Source: JAVBNW01 sp031551255 (GTDB lineage: Bacteria > Bacillota > Clostridia > Christensenellales > UBA1750). Taken from it: 23,813 bases of DNA. The notes beneath the pieces are model-generated. The model saw only the letters and a list, made by a program, of their open reading frames with translations, searched no databases and was not told where the DNA came from. Below, one piece after another: positions 14,184 to 22,276 of this stretch (its first letter is position 1; each line of letters opens with the position of its first letter). A program made the position numbers and the translations under genes. The stretch covers positions 1 through 23,813 of the forward strand of contig JAVBNW010000122.1 of assembly GCA_031551255.1 (NCBI GenBank), read 5' to 3'.

Positions 14184-16006
14184 TCCACCTGTTGTCTTAG
14201 CGTTCCTTTATGCAAGCTGATGTGACAGTCATGGCAGAGCGCCATAGTTTTGCGGCGGCGGCCCTGCATGACACGTTCCCATTGATTTTTCCCTGAGAGG
14301 TCTTTCAGTTTCCGAACATGGTGTACTTCAATCGGTACACCTTCGGCTCCACACCACTCACACCGTTGAGCCCGTAGTCGTTCCGCCAGGGGATTCCTTG
14401 TCCAGAATATCCCTTTGCTGGGCGTATGATCTATGGCCGGGGCAGTGGTGGGTGGTTGCCGTGCAAACCCTTCTTCGTAGAACATGCGGGTTCTTTTTTG
14501 CCCGGATGCAGCGGTGAATGTCACCCCGAAACCCTTACCAACCCGGTATTTCGCCAGAATCTTTTTCTTTTTCGTGCGGTATTTGGTGGCAAAGGTTTTG
14601 TACATGCTGTACTCCATGATGTATTTGAAATGATGGAGCCAGCCGCTGTTATTGGCAAGCGAATAGAAGTTGCGAATTCCTCGGATTTCGCCGTTGTACC
14701 TGTCCAGAATCTCCAGGTCATGATGATCTTTGAGAAAATCACGGGACTTGGGCTTCCAGCTTTCCTTACCGCTATGCACCTTGATTTCCATGGCGCAATA
14801 ATCCAGCAGTTTCGCGCGGATGAGGTCCTTGGGGACTTCCAGCACGATTTTGTTGCCAAACTGCCGCTGTATCCTGCCCTTTTTCCCCTTGTGTGGCTGA
14901 TTCGATTTCCGAACATAGACATCGTAACCTAAGAATCTGGCTGGTTGGTTCCCATGGGTAACCAGCGTCTTTTCCATGGATAGCTCCAGGTGTAGTTCGC
15001 TTTGCAGATATTGAGCGATGGTCTCTTTGAGTTGTATGGCATCCGCCTTGCTTCCGATCACGCCCAACAGAAAATCATCGGCGTATCGAACGTATTGCAA
15101 TCGCTTAAAACCTGTGTCCATGGCATCCGATGCTGGTGTGCGAAGTTGTGCTTTTTGCACCTCACGGATTTCACTGATGATTTGTTGACGCTCCTCTGGG
15201 TCAGTTCGCCTGTCCAGTTTGCGCTGCAGGTTGTCCTTTTGTTGGGCGACCCGTGCGTACTCCGTCGACCGCTTGCGTTTGATGCCTGCGTCAAAGTCCC
15301 ATTTCAACAGGTCAATATATTGGTCGAACTGATCCAAGTATATATTGGCCAGAATGGGGCTGATGATGCCGCCTTGCGGCGTTCCACTATATGTATTGTG
15401 GAATGTCCAGTCTTCAAGGTATCCCGCTTTCAGAAATTTGCGGATTAACCGTAGAAAACGTTCGTCGTCAATCCGTTTGCGCAGGATGGCGATCATGACT
15501 TCATGGTCGATATGGTCAAAAAAACCGCGGATATCGCCTTCAATAAACCACTTACAGCCGGTATAACGCTTCTGAACCATACTAAGCGCCGTGTGACAGC
15601 TTCTATTGGGTCTGAATCCGTGAGAGGTGTCAGCGAAGTTGCGCTCATACATGCTTTCCAGCAGCATGCGCACCACTTCCTGCACGAGTTTGTCTTGTAC
15701 CGAGGGAATCCCGAGAGGTCGCTGCTTGCCGTTTTTCTTGGGGATGTACACCCGTCTGCAGGGGATAGGTTTATACTCCTCCGTTTTCAGGGATTGGATG
15801 AGCCCGTCAATCTTTTCAAGGCTCATGCCGTCAATGGTTTGACCGTCAGCACCTTTTGTCATATTGCCCTCTTTGGCGTAGATTTTTTGATACGCCCGCA
15901 GAAAGAAATCCTGATTATAGAGGTTGCGATATAACTTCTGATACCGATAGCCATCGTCATCTGCGTGCATGGTTAGGCTATTCAATACATTGTCGGGATT
16001 TCTCAT
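14168..16006 (-). CDS. ltrA: Group II intron reverse transcriptase/maturase with HNH endonuclease
   Basis: A complete 612-residue intron-encoded protein. Reverse transcriptase blocks appear in order: RPLGIPSVQDKLVQEVVRML, SHGFRPNRSCHTAL, FIEGDIRGFFDHIDHEVM (first catalytic Asp), SGTPQGGIISPILANIYLD, and YVRYADDFLLGV with the catalytic YADD, then TLVTHGNQPARFLGYDV. Maturase domain X follows (about 430-500, RYNGEIRGIRNFYSLANNS). The end holds an HNH/Zn finger endonuclease: CEWCGAEGVPIEVHHVRKL and ALCHDCHISLHKG. It copies the intron into new DNA sites and helps it splice. It is undamaged, in contrast to its host gene, which implies recent arrival or continued selection. It starts at 16006, 550 bases inside the intron. 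Confidence 0.95.
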   Translation of the reverse strand: MRNPDNVLNSLTMHADDDGYRYQKLYRNLYNQDFFLRAYQKIYAKEGNMTKGADGQTIDGMSLEKIDGLIQSLKTEEYKPIPCRRVYIPKKNGKQRPLGIPSVQDKLVQEVVRMLLESMYERNFADTSHGFRPNRSCHTALSMVQKRYTGCKWFIEGDIRGFFDHIDHEVMIAILRKRIDDERFLRLIRKFLKAGYLEDWTFHNTYSGTPQGGIISPILANIYLDQFDQYIDLLKWDFDAGIKRKRSTEYARVAQQKDNLQRKLDRRTDPEERQQIISEIREVQKAQLRTPASDAMDTGFKRLQYVRYADDFLLGVIGSKADAIQLKETIAQYLQSELHLELSMEKTLVTHGNQPARFLGYDVYVRKSNQPHKGKKGRIQRQFGNKIVLEVPKDLIRAKLLDYCAMEIKVHSGKESWKPKSRDFLKDHHDLEILDRYNGEIRGIRNFYSLANNSGWLHHFKYIMEYSMYKTFATKYRTKKKKILAKYRVGKGFGVTFTAASGQKRTRMFYEEGFARQPPTTAPAIDHTPSKGIFWTRNPLAERLRAQRCEWCGAEGVPIEVHHVRKLKDLSGKNQWERVMQGRRRKTMALCHDCHISLHKGTLRQQVESRIR

Positions 16007-16968
16007 GGTGTCTCACACACCTTCCGTTCTCAATATTGAAGCAACAGGCTGCCTCCCTTCGCCATGTGGATGGCTTTCCCATCCTCAGACTACTATGGAG
16101 GCTCCGTTGCCATGCCGGATATTCAGGGCCCCTGCCCATAGCCATTTCTGGCGTTCCAGTTTAGGCAATCCTCGTTTAGTACGATTGCAACTGGCACGTC
16201 TGGTTTCGGATGTGGGTTCCGTCCGTTCCCTTTACATAAGGTTGGCCGCAAGCAACTCTTACCCGATTTACTCAACCAATGCATACGGGCGCTTACGGTA
16301 CGACGTCTGTAGCTGTTTTCCGCCGCAGGCACAACAATTCCCCTTTGGACTCCCATTCAAGCAGTATGGCTTTCATCCTCATACAGACTTCATGTCTCAC
16401 CATTCAGTCGTGACCTAACAGCTGGTCAACTTATGGCTTTTCACACATGCTATTTTCCCCTTTGGGTTTCCCCGTCAGGTTAGTGGATGACACCGAGCCT
16501 TAGAGTTTGGCTCCCCGGCTGCCACGCCGGTTTTGCAATCGCCCTTACGAGCGCACGGTTCATATTGTTGGACACGATGCGGAGCAGCCGGACGAGCTCC
16601 CGCACATCGGACAGATCCAGCTTTATCACGAAGCCGTCAATCGCCATCTTGCGAAGATAGGCTTCCTTGTTGCGGATGCCGGCCTGCCCCATCTTCCGGA
16701 CGATCAGGACCTGCTCATGCTCCGATGCGCGGAAATAGACCGGGATGGGACGGGAACGCTTCGGCGCGTTCATCGGTCCAAGCCGGGCCTTGTCGGTATC
16801 TGTGCGTACCGAGCGGCTATGAGCACATCCGTGACACCAGGTTTGGCGACATAGGCGCCAAAATCGTTGTGAAACCACGTCAGGCGGTTGCGCTCGGCCA
16901 GATGATAGCTTTTTTCATATAAAACAGGAGGCGAAGGCGTTTATGCCTTTGCCGTTAAAATGGCATAA

Positions 16969-16991
16969 AAAAGCCTGCATTTACGGCTTTT
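16969..16991 (-). terminator. Intrinsic terminator after the Cys-rich VLP gene
   Basis: On the minus strand AAAAGCC (16991-16985) pairs with GGCTTTT (16975-16969) around a nine-base loop and runs into TTATGCC. It begins within the stop codon of the upstream gene. A second hairpin, GGCGAAGGC / GCCTTTGCC (16930-16938 and 16945-16953), follows. Nothing else is recognised in the 16774-16968 gap. Confidence 0.6.
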
Positions 16992-17299
16992 CAGAGGGAC
17001 AAATCGCAACCCGGCACCTTGCGTTTCCGCTTCCTTGCCATTCGCACACGGCTTTTAATGCGGTTCGCGGAGGCGGCGCAGGCATCGGAGCAATAGGCTT
17101 GTTTGCCCGCTTGCGGGAAGGGTTCGCCGCATATGACGCAAATCCGCATGGGTGCGCGGGCGCCCGTGTCCGTCAACGCCACCTCCAATGTGGGATTCAA
17201 CGGCAGGACGGCATCGCGAAAATACTTGCAGTACACGCCGGTCCAGTATTTGTCCAACATGTAGCAGGAGCAATCCAGCGGCAGGCAGCCGTATTCCAA
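16991..17299 (-). pseudogene. Cysteine-rich VLP-type mobile-element protein, N-terminus missing
   Basis: The frame reads EYGCLPLDCSCYMLDKYWTG, YCKYFRDAVLPLNPTLE and then a zinc-ribbon-like end, RICVICGEPFPQAGKQAYCS, DACAASANRIKSRVRMARKR. The pattern C-x-PLDC-x-C ... F-R-x-A-V-L-P-L ... C-x-x-C-G-x-x-F ... Y-C-x-x-C is that of the Cys-rich VLP proteins coded in clostridial conjugative and mobilizable elements. Relatives carry about 30 more residues at the front with a further Cys pair; here an in-frame TGA lies just upstream and the only start is a TTG at 17299 without a clear ribosome binding site, so the gene is probably cut at its 5' end. Function unknown, nucleic-acid binding plausible. 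Confidence 0.65.
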
Positions 17300-17344
17300 C
17301 GCATATTGTCAAGGTGTTTTATATCCGTTGGACAATAAAATCCA

Positions 17345-17358
17345 CCCGCTTAAGCGGG
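17345..17358. repeat. 14-base perfect palindrome at the junction of two modules
   Basis: CCCGCTTAAGCGGG is a perfect inverted repeat in the 17300-17410 gap between the truncated Cys-rich gene and the ABC operon terminator. Nearby ATTGTC (17305-17310) and GACAAT (17332-17337) are also inverted. This gap is a candidate breakpoint or element end. Confidence 0.4.
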
Positions 17359-17410
17359 AGAGGCATAAGGAAAGACTAAAAAATCATCTTATGCCAAGTG
17401 AACGGAAAGA

Positions 17411-17444
17411 AAAGACACCTTCTCAAATTTGGGAAGGCGTCTTT
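17411..17444 (-). terminator. Intrinsic terminator of the ABC/two-component operon
   Basis: On the minus strand AAAGACGCCTTC (17444-17433) pairs with GAAGGTGTCTTT (17422-17411) with one mismatch and a ten-base loop, followed by TCTTTCCG. It lies 17 bases after the permease stop codon. Confidence 0.75.
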
Positions 17445-17460
17445 CATAGGTTGGCCTTTT

Positions 17461-19602
17461 TTACACTACTTCGTTCTGAAGCGCGTCCACCATATTTTCC
17501 CTGCGCTGCTTGTTTGACGCGACGTGGATGGTGCAGAAAACCAGAGCAATCACAGCAATAATACTGATGATGGTGCTCTGCACCGGCCAGATGTACTCAA
17601 AACTCATAGCTAAATCCAATGCGTTGTACATAAGCCGGCTGGCCAACAGGCCGAGCGGAATGCCGATAATGAGCGATTTAACACCATAAATCAAGCTCTC
17701 ATACAACAGCGATTTACCGAGCTTATCCTGCGTCATCCCCAGTGAGCGCAACATGGCAAACTCACGGCGGCGCAAGGCGATGCCTGTGGAAATGGTCGTG
17801 ACAAGGTTAGTGACGCCAATCAGCGTGAGCAGAGCGATGAAGCCATTCACAAAGATCATGATGAGCAGCCCCATATTGCGGGTGTCGGCAGCCTGTTCTT
17901 CAAAATTCGAGAGAAAATATGTGTTATCTCCCAGGCGCGGCGCTAAAAATTCGTCCGCTTGCTGTTCAAATGCGTTTGCGTCGGAGGCCATCACGGCAAT
18001 ATTCAGCCAGTCGGTCATATTACTTGGTTGCATGGAAGCCCTGACCGACTCGGATACGATGAGGTTCATGTTGTCGCTGTAAAATTGCGGCAGAATATCC
18101 TTGGGGATTTCTTCTGTGATTCCCACGATGGTCAGCGGAGTAGAAGCCCCGCCCGTTTCGACGGCAATACGCTCGCCGGTGCTAAACCGGAATGGGGTGA
18201 AGTTATAACGTCGCCCCTGTTGAATGTGAGTGCCGGTCGTGTTCACAAGGATGGCCTTGGGATTATCTACGCTTTCAAGCTCTGCCGGATTGAGCCGTAT
18301 GCTTTCGCACAATGCCGCAAATGCCGCATCCGAAAGACTGTAAAGCCTGACCTGTTTGTTTCCCACGCCGAATACCTGTGTGGCGGTTTCGGTAAAAGCG
18401 CTGTCCGGTAGGTTTGCCGTGCCCTGTGTAATGCGGCAGAGCATGGTCTCTGCGCCGTCCCACGAGGCGATTTCAGATGCCAGCTCGTCTTGCAGCTTTT
18501 TATCCTCGCCATGCAGCTGAATGAGAACATTGGAGCCGTAATCTTCATACACCATTCCGGCAGCCTGGAAAAACAGCTGTCCGAAGCTGGATACGCCGAT
18601 AAACAGCACAATGCTCACCACGAGGGAAATCACCGTCGCGCGGTAACGCCCCCGGCTTCGCTTCATGGTTTTAGCGGCAAGTATTCCCTCAAATCCAAAC
18701 AGCTTTGAAAATGGGGAAACGCGCACATCCTTTGGGCGCACCCGGATGACCGCCGTCTGTCGAATTGCGTCAATGGGGCTTTGACGGGACGCTCTGCGTG
18801 CGGGCAGCCACGCCGCAAAGAAGATCACAATCATGGCGGCGGCAAAGGCTGCAAGCAGCATCCAGCCGGATACCACAACTCGAAAGAGCACAAGTAGCGT
18901 GGCAGAATCCATGCGGCCAAGGATTGCATTGGCGATGGAAAGCGCCACCCATTCGGTGAACAAGCCGATGAAGAAGCCCAGCGGAACGGCAAAGATCGCG
19001 AGGATGGCGCCTTCAAACAGCACACTGCTGCGAATCTGCTTTGCTGTCGCTCCGACGCTCTTCAAAAGCCCGAACTGTCGCGAGCGTTCGGCGGCAGATA
19101 TGGCAAAGGCATTGGAAATCACCAGCACGGACGCAACGCCCACCAATGTGAGAAGCACGGCTGCCATCGTATAGAGGGCGTCATAATAGTTACCGGGCAC
19201 AATGCCTTTGGCAATGAGCAGGTTTTTGTTGTACTTCACCTGCTCTTGGTTCATGCCGTACTTCTGGCACACGGCTTCTGACTGGTCAAAAATACTTTGG
19301 TTGAGTTTCTTCATCTGTAGCCGTACGGTCAATCCATTTTCCGTTTCGATAATTTCATGCTCCGAGAACACCCGCTCGGCGGCGACAGCTTCAGCGGTTT
19401 GCGCATCAAGCTGCTCATACTGTACATTCCAAAGACCATCCCGATCTACTGCATCACGGTAAAGCAAATCCTGAAAGCTGACGATAAACCCGGAAATGGC
19501 CGTAACCATGGCAATGGAGAGCGCTATACCAATAATGGTAATGGTAGTGCGCTTTTTGTTGAGGCGCAGGTGCCGCGCCGAAAGCTTCATGAGGAGATTC
19601 AT
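17461..19602 (-). CDS. ABC transporter permease with two FtsX domains (8 TM)
   Basis: A 713-residue permease. TM1 at 19-42 follows the cytoplasmic start KLSARHLRLNKKRT. An outer region of about 100 residues leads to a first FtsX core at about 145-270 (SAAERSRQFGLLKSVGATAK, the coupling-helix motif). TM5 at about 322-345 leads to a second outer domain of about 220 residues, then a second FtsX core (567-705) with ALRRREFAMLRSLGMTQ. It pairs with the ATPase coded just upstream, overlapping its stop by four bases (ATGA). Together with a regulator and intramembrane-sensing kinase, the likely job is handling of cell-envelope-active peptides, as in BceAB/VraFG-type systems; but BceB has ten TMs, so this is a related and not identical form. 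Confidence 0.88.
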   Translation of the reverse strand: MNLLMKLSARHLRLNKKRTTITIIGIALSIAMVTAISGFIVSFQDLLYRDAVDRDGLWNVQYEQLDAQTAEAVAAERVFSEHEIIETENGLTVRLQMKKLNQSIFDQSEAVCQKYGMNQEQVKYNKNLLIAKGIVPGNYYDALYTMAAVLLTLVGVASVLVISNAFAISAAERSRQFGLLKSVGATAKQIRSSVLFEGAILAIFAVPLGFFIGLFTEWVALSIANAILGRMDSATLLVLFRVVVSGWMLLAAFAAAMIVIFFAAWLPARRASRQSPIDAIRQTAVIRVRPKDVRVSPFSKLFGFEGILAAKTMKRSRGRYRATVISLVVSIVLFIGVSSFGQLFFQAAGMVYEDYGSNVLIQLHGEDKKLQDELASEIASWDGAETMLCRITQGTANLPDSAFTETATQVFGVGNKQVRLYSLSDAAFAALCESIRLNPAELESVDNPKAILVNTTGTHIQQGRRYNFTPFRFSTGERIAVETGGASTPLTIVGITEEIPKDILPQFYSDNMNLIVSESVRASMQPSNMTDWLNIAVMASDANAFEQQADEFLAPRLGDNTYFLSNFEEQAADTRNMGLLIMIFVNGFIALLTLIGVTNLVTTISTGIALRRREFAMLRSLGMTQDKLGKSLLYESLIYGVKSLIIGIPLGLLASRLMYNALDLAMSFEYIWPVQSTIISIIAVIALVFCTIHVASNKQRRENMVDALQNEVV

Positions 19603-20282
19603 CGCCGGATCACCTCATCCTTCACAATGCGCCCGTCCTCAATGGCAAGAATGCGGTCGGCCTGTAACGCCAAGCTCTCGTCGTGGGTGATGAGCAGCAC
19701 GGTTTGGTTATATTTTTTGTTGGAGAGTCTCAGCAGCTCCATGATCTCCGCACCGTTTTTGGAATCCAAATTACCGGTGGGTTCATCCGCTAACAAAATG
19801 GCGGGACGGGCAATCAACGCGCGCCCGATGGACACACGCTGCTGCTGTCCGCCAGAAAGCTGGTTGGGCAAATGACGCAAACGATTTTCCAGCCCCAGCG
19901 TTGCAATGATGTCTTTAAGCTGCGCTTTGTCCGGGCTGCGACCATCAAGCAACAGCGGCAACGTGATATTTTCTTCCACATTCAGCACGGGAATAAGATT
20001 GTAAAACTGATAGATGAGCCCGATGTTGCGCCTGCGAAAAATAGCTAATGCGTTTTCGCCCAGATTGTAAATATCGCTTCCCTCAATCTGCACCTTGCCG
20101 GAGGTAGGCGCATCAACACCGCCGACGAGGTGCAGCAACGTAGACTTTCCTGAACCGGAGGAGCCGACAATAGACACAAACTGCCCCGCCTCCACCGAAA
20201 AACTGACGTCATCAAGCGCCGTCACGGCGGTGTCACCGGAGCCGTATACCTTGGACAGATTTTGAACATGTAAAATTGGCAT
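19599..20282 (-). CDS. ABC transporter ATP-binding protein (MacB/BceA/LolD class)
   Basis: A 227-residue ATPase with all motifs: Walker A GSSGSGKST (about 37-45), Q loop IGLIYQFYNLIP, signature LSGGQQQR, Walker B ILLADEPTGNLDS, and switch His in LLITHD. The ADEPTGNLD stretch is typical of the MacB/LolD/BceA class that drives FtsX-type permeases by mechanotransmission. ATG 20282 is used instead of 20324 because AAAGGGGAA lies just before it and homologues start M-P-I-L-x-V-x-N-L. The preceding 85-base gap from the kinase gene holds a promoter with repeats, so the ABC pair can be expressed apart from the kinase and regulator. Confidence 0.93.
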   Translation of the reverse strand: MPILHVQNLSKVYGSGDTAVTALDDVSFSVEAGQFVSIVGSSGSGKSTLLHLVGGVDAPTSGKVQIEGSDIYNLGENALAIFRRRNIGLIYQFYNLIPVLNVEENITLPLLLDGRSPDKAQLKDIIATLGLENRLRHLPNQLSGGQQQRVSIGRALIARPAILLADEPTGNLDSKNGAEIMELLRLSNKKYNQTVLLITHDESLALQADRILAIEDGRIVKDEVIRR

Positions 20283-20306
20283 AAGTATTTCCCCTTTCTG
20301 TCCATC

Positions 20307-20361
20307 AGTATACAGAACCAACATGACGCGTCGGTGACTGGAATGGTGACGGTTTTGTCAC
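20307..20361 (-). promoter_or_regulatory. Promoter with operator-like repeats before the ABC genes
   Basis: On the minus strand GTGAC and GTCAC form an inverted repeat (20346-20361, six-base spacer), and GTCACC occurs twice as a direct repeat 12 bases apart (20345-20350 and 20333-20338). A -10 box TATACT lies at 20307-20312; the -35 is poor (around 20329-20334), as expected for an activated promoter. The repeats sit just upstream of the -35 position, the usual place for an OmpR-type activator such as the product of 21368-22042. A longer TGACGC ... GCGTCA pair (20324-20329, 20364-20369) encloses them. Confidence 0.55.
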
Positions 20362-20367
20362 AATGCG

Positions 20368-21375
20368 TCAGTACGCAACTTTATAGAATTTGATGATAAA
20401 CCTTGTATCATTATCAGACTCACTTTTCGCCTCTATCGTGCCTCCGTGCCGCTGAATAATACTCTTTGTAAGTGCCAATCCAATTCCGATGCTGTCGGGC
20501 GTGGAGTTTTTCCCGCGAAAGAATCGGTCAAATAAATAGGGCAATTCATCAGCAGGTATGCCGGGGCCGCTGTTGCTGATTTCAAGCAACGTATTAATTG
20601 GGTTTGCAGCACACTTTATCGTAATCTGTCCACCCTTCGGCGTATGTTCTACAGCATTTTTCAGAAGATTTCCTATGGCTTCCAACAGCCAGTCCATGTC
20701 GCCGGTGATAGAGATATCCTCGATATCTTCCTCCAGAATTAAGTCTTTAAGCTCGATCGGGACGCGCAAAGCCTCTGTTACTCGGCGGATAAGCGCTTCA
20801 ATCAGAACGGGCTCTCGTTTTAGTTCCACAGCCTGCGCATCCAGCCTTGAGAGCTTTAAAAGAGACATGATGAGCCAGCGGATACGCTCGCAGCTTGTGC
20901 GAATGTTTCCAATAAACTCCAAGCGTTTTTCCTCCGCCGGATTAGCAGACGCCAGTAGCTCCGTCATCATGGAAACGGATGTCAGCGGTGTTTTAAGCTG
21001 ATGAGAAATGTCGGCCATCATGTCAGCAAGATACTGCTTGTCCTTTTGCAGAGCTTCTGCTTGATGGGAAAGTGTGCGCGTCACCTTATACAGTTCATCG
21101 CGCAAAATGCTCAATTCTCCCTCGGAGTATTGCCGTAAATCCACGGAGTAATCTCCTGTGGCAATTTTAGGAAGCGCGTCGGACAATGTGGCAATCTCAT
21201 CATATCGCCGTTTGGTGAAAAAAAGGGAAAGAAAAACGACGGAGGCGAATAAAATTGCAGCCACAACTCCGGCAATCATGTCAATCAAAAAGCAAGCGCT
21301 AAGGCCAACCAATCCCAGCGCCGCCACTACGATAATATATTTGCGAATCTCGCGGTTGCGCCACAAATTAACCAA
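20368..21375 (-). CDS. Intramembrane-sensing histidine kinase (BceS/VanS-like)
   Basis: A 335-residue kinase with two TM helices (13-31 and 35-53) joined by only a few residues, so there is essentially no outer sensor domain: the mark of intramembrane-sensing kinases that listen to a partner ABC transporter. A HAMP-like linker (about 54-110) leads to the H box ADISHQLKTPLTS with His125, N box LLEAIGNLLKNAVEHTPKG, G1 SGPGIP, F box LFDRFFRG and G2 GIGLALTKSI. It overlaps the regulator gene by eight bases. The likely flow is transporter to kinase to regulator to ABC promoter, as known for Bce systems; here it is inferred from gene order. Confidence 0.92.
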   Translation of the reverse strand: MVNLWRNREIRKYIIVVAALGLVGLSACFLIDMIAGVVAAILFASVVFLSLFFTKRRYDEIATLSDALPKIATGDYSVDLRQYSEGELSILRDELYKVTRTLSHQAEALQKDKQYLADMMADISHQLKTPLTSVSMMTELLASANPAEEKRLEFIGNIRTSCERIRWLIMSLLKLSRLDAQAVELKREPVLIEALIRRVTEALRVPIELKDLILEEDIEDISITGDMDWLLEAIGNLLKNAVEHTPKGGQITIKCAANPINTLLEISNSGPGIPADELPYLFDRFFRGKNSTPDSIGIGLALTKSIIQRHGGTIEAKSESDNDTRFIIKFYKVAY

Positions 21376-22042
21376 GTTGATACCCCATTCCCCGGACGGT
21401 CTTGATGATGTGCGGGTTCTGGCTGTCGTCCCCTAGCTTTTCCCGCAGTCGCCCCACATACACGGTGAGTGTATTGTCGTTGACAAAGCTGCCTGCCGCA
21501 TCCCAGATTCCCTCAAGTAGTTGCGTGCGGTTAAGCACCTGCCCTTTATGGTTCACAAATGTTAGCAGCAGCCGATACTCAACCGCCGTCAGCTCTATTT
21601 CCATTCCGGCCCGCATAACTCTGGCCTGCCCCGGAAAAATTTGAATGTCATCTGCAATCTGTATCGTGCCGGATTCCGACAAGCCCCCTTGTCTGCGCAG
21701 TGCAGCCCGGATACGCGCCAACAGCTCCTGGAGGCGAAAAGGCTTTGTTACATAGTCGTCTGCACCCATTTCCAGCCCCCGGACAGCATTGGCTTCGTCA
21801 TCCACCGCCGTCAAAAAGATAACCGCAACTCCGCGTTCCCGCAATCTTTCGCACAGCTCATAGCCGGTGCCGTCTGGCAGGCAAAGATCAAGGAGCCCCA
21901 ACGAAAAATCACACGTGTCAACTTTATTCAAAGCCTCTTTTATATTGGCGCAACTCACAACATCATAGCCTTCACCGGTAAGCGCGTAAACTAGCCCGGA
22001 GGCAATCATGGCGTCATCTTCAACCAAAAGAATAGCGGTCAT
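21368..22042 (-). CDS. OmpR-family response regulator of the ABC/two-component operon
   Basis: A 224-residue regulator. Receiver: acidic pair D9-D10, phospho-acceptor Asp52 in GLLDLCLPDGTG, Thr in VIFLTAVDD, Lys in YVTKPF. Winged helix from about 128: ELTAVEYRLLLTFVNHKGQV, LEGIWDAAGSFVNDNTLTVY, VGRLREKLGD and IKTVRGMGYQLG. The D-N-T-L-T-V-Y-V-G-R-L-R-E-K recognition helix is typical of BceR/VanR-like regulators. AAGGAGTGA lies ten bases before the ATG at 22042. It is the first gene of the four-gene operon. Confidence 0.93.
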   Translation of the reverse strand: MTAILLVEDDAMIASGLVYALTGEGYDVVSCANIKEALNKVDTCDFSLGLLDLCLPDGTGYELCERLRERGVAVIFLTAVDDEANAVRGLEMGADDYVTKPFRLQELLARIRAALRRQGGLSESGTIQIADDIQIFPGQARVMRAGMEIELTAVEYRLLLTFVNHKGQVLNRTQLLEGIWDAAGSFVNDNTLTVYVGRLREKLGDDSQNPHIIKTVRGMGYQLG

Positions 22043-22276
22043 AAGCCATCACTCCTTCATACAATATTCTTCCCGTATTTATCAGCTTTTTATAAACGCT
22101 TTGATTGTTTTGAAAGTTAATATCTAATAATAGCATACCATGAAATTCATTTCTACTTGTCAGTGTTTTCAACTTCGATTTTCATTGTTACGGCCAATGA
22201 CATAGCAAAATACTGACTGTCGAGGGCTGGTAGGCGGAGATTTGCCCTTGACAATGTGGATGGGCCCAGAGGACGA
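22043..22276. other. Intergenic region upstream of the ABC/two-component operon
   Basis: This 234-base gap is AT-rich from 22043 to 22160 and should hold the operon promoter (for example a TTTATAAA stretch near 22088-22095 on the minus strand), but no clear -35/-10 pair with good spacing was found. The part 22160-22276 has no recognisable gene; a short open frame on the minus strand lacks a ribosome binding site. Confidence 0.4.

Larger units (their letters stand above)
14089..16556 (-). mobile_element. Group II intron, 2468 bases, inserted in mobC
   Basis: The 5' end on the minus strand is GTGCGCTC at 16556, the group II consensus (GTGCG), and falls exactly where MobC homology breaks. The 34-base domain V lies at 14150-14183 (starts GAGCCGG, ends CCGGTTC), with its stem and GTGAGA-type loop intact. 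Domain VI follows at about 14099-14145: CCTACGCG pairs with CGCGTAAGG leaving one bulged A, the expected branch point. The 3' end is placed at 14089 so that the intron ends in AC and the spliced exon restores a Gln codon. The ribozyme part precedes an intact reverse transcriptase gene (16006-14168), so splicing and retrohoming ability may be retained. EBS/IBS pairings were not worked out. Confidence 0.85.
13957..16773 (-). pseudogene. mobC: mobC-type relaxosome protein gene, split by a group II intron and frameshifted
   Basis: The 5' exon (16773-16557) reads MNAPKRSRPIPVYFRASEHE, GQAGIRNKEAYLRKMAIDGF, LDLSDVRELVRLLRIVSNNM-N plus one base, matching the ribbon-helix-helix MobC proteins that help relaxases open the transfer origin. 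The 3' exon starts at 14088; joining it restores codon CAG and the family sequence N-N-M-N-Q-L-A. After a one-base shift it continues RANETRGIYEADILDLRAQY, and after another shift ANGILKALTAIRVE with stop at 13957-13959, again as in MobC. The exact join is strong evidence for both genes. Even after splicing, two frameshifts remain, so the protein is not made in full. The start lacks a strong ribosome binding site. Confidence 0.82.

Noticed and set aside
14426..14932. Plus-strand open frame of 168 codons inside the intron protein gene
   Set aside because: Shadow of the reverse transcriptase, which shows all family motifs on the other strand.
16441..16446. GTGTGA at 16446 (minus strand) as the 5' end of the group II intron
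   Set aside because: GTGCGCTC at 16556 fits the consensus equally well or better, falls where MobC similarity stops, and joining it to 14088 restores a Gln codon and the MobC sequence.
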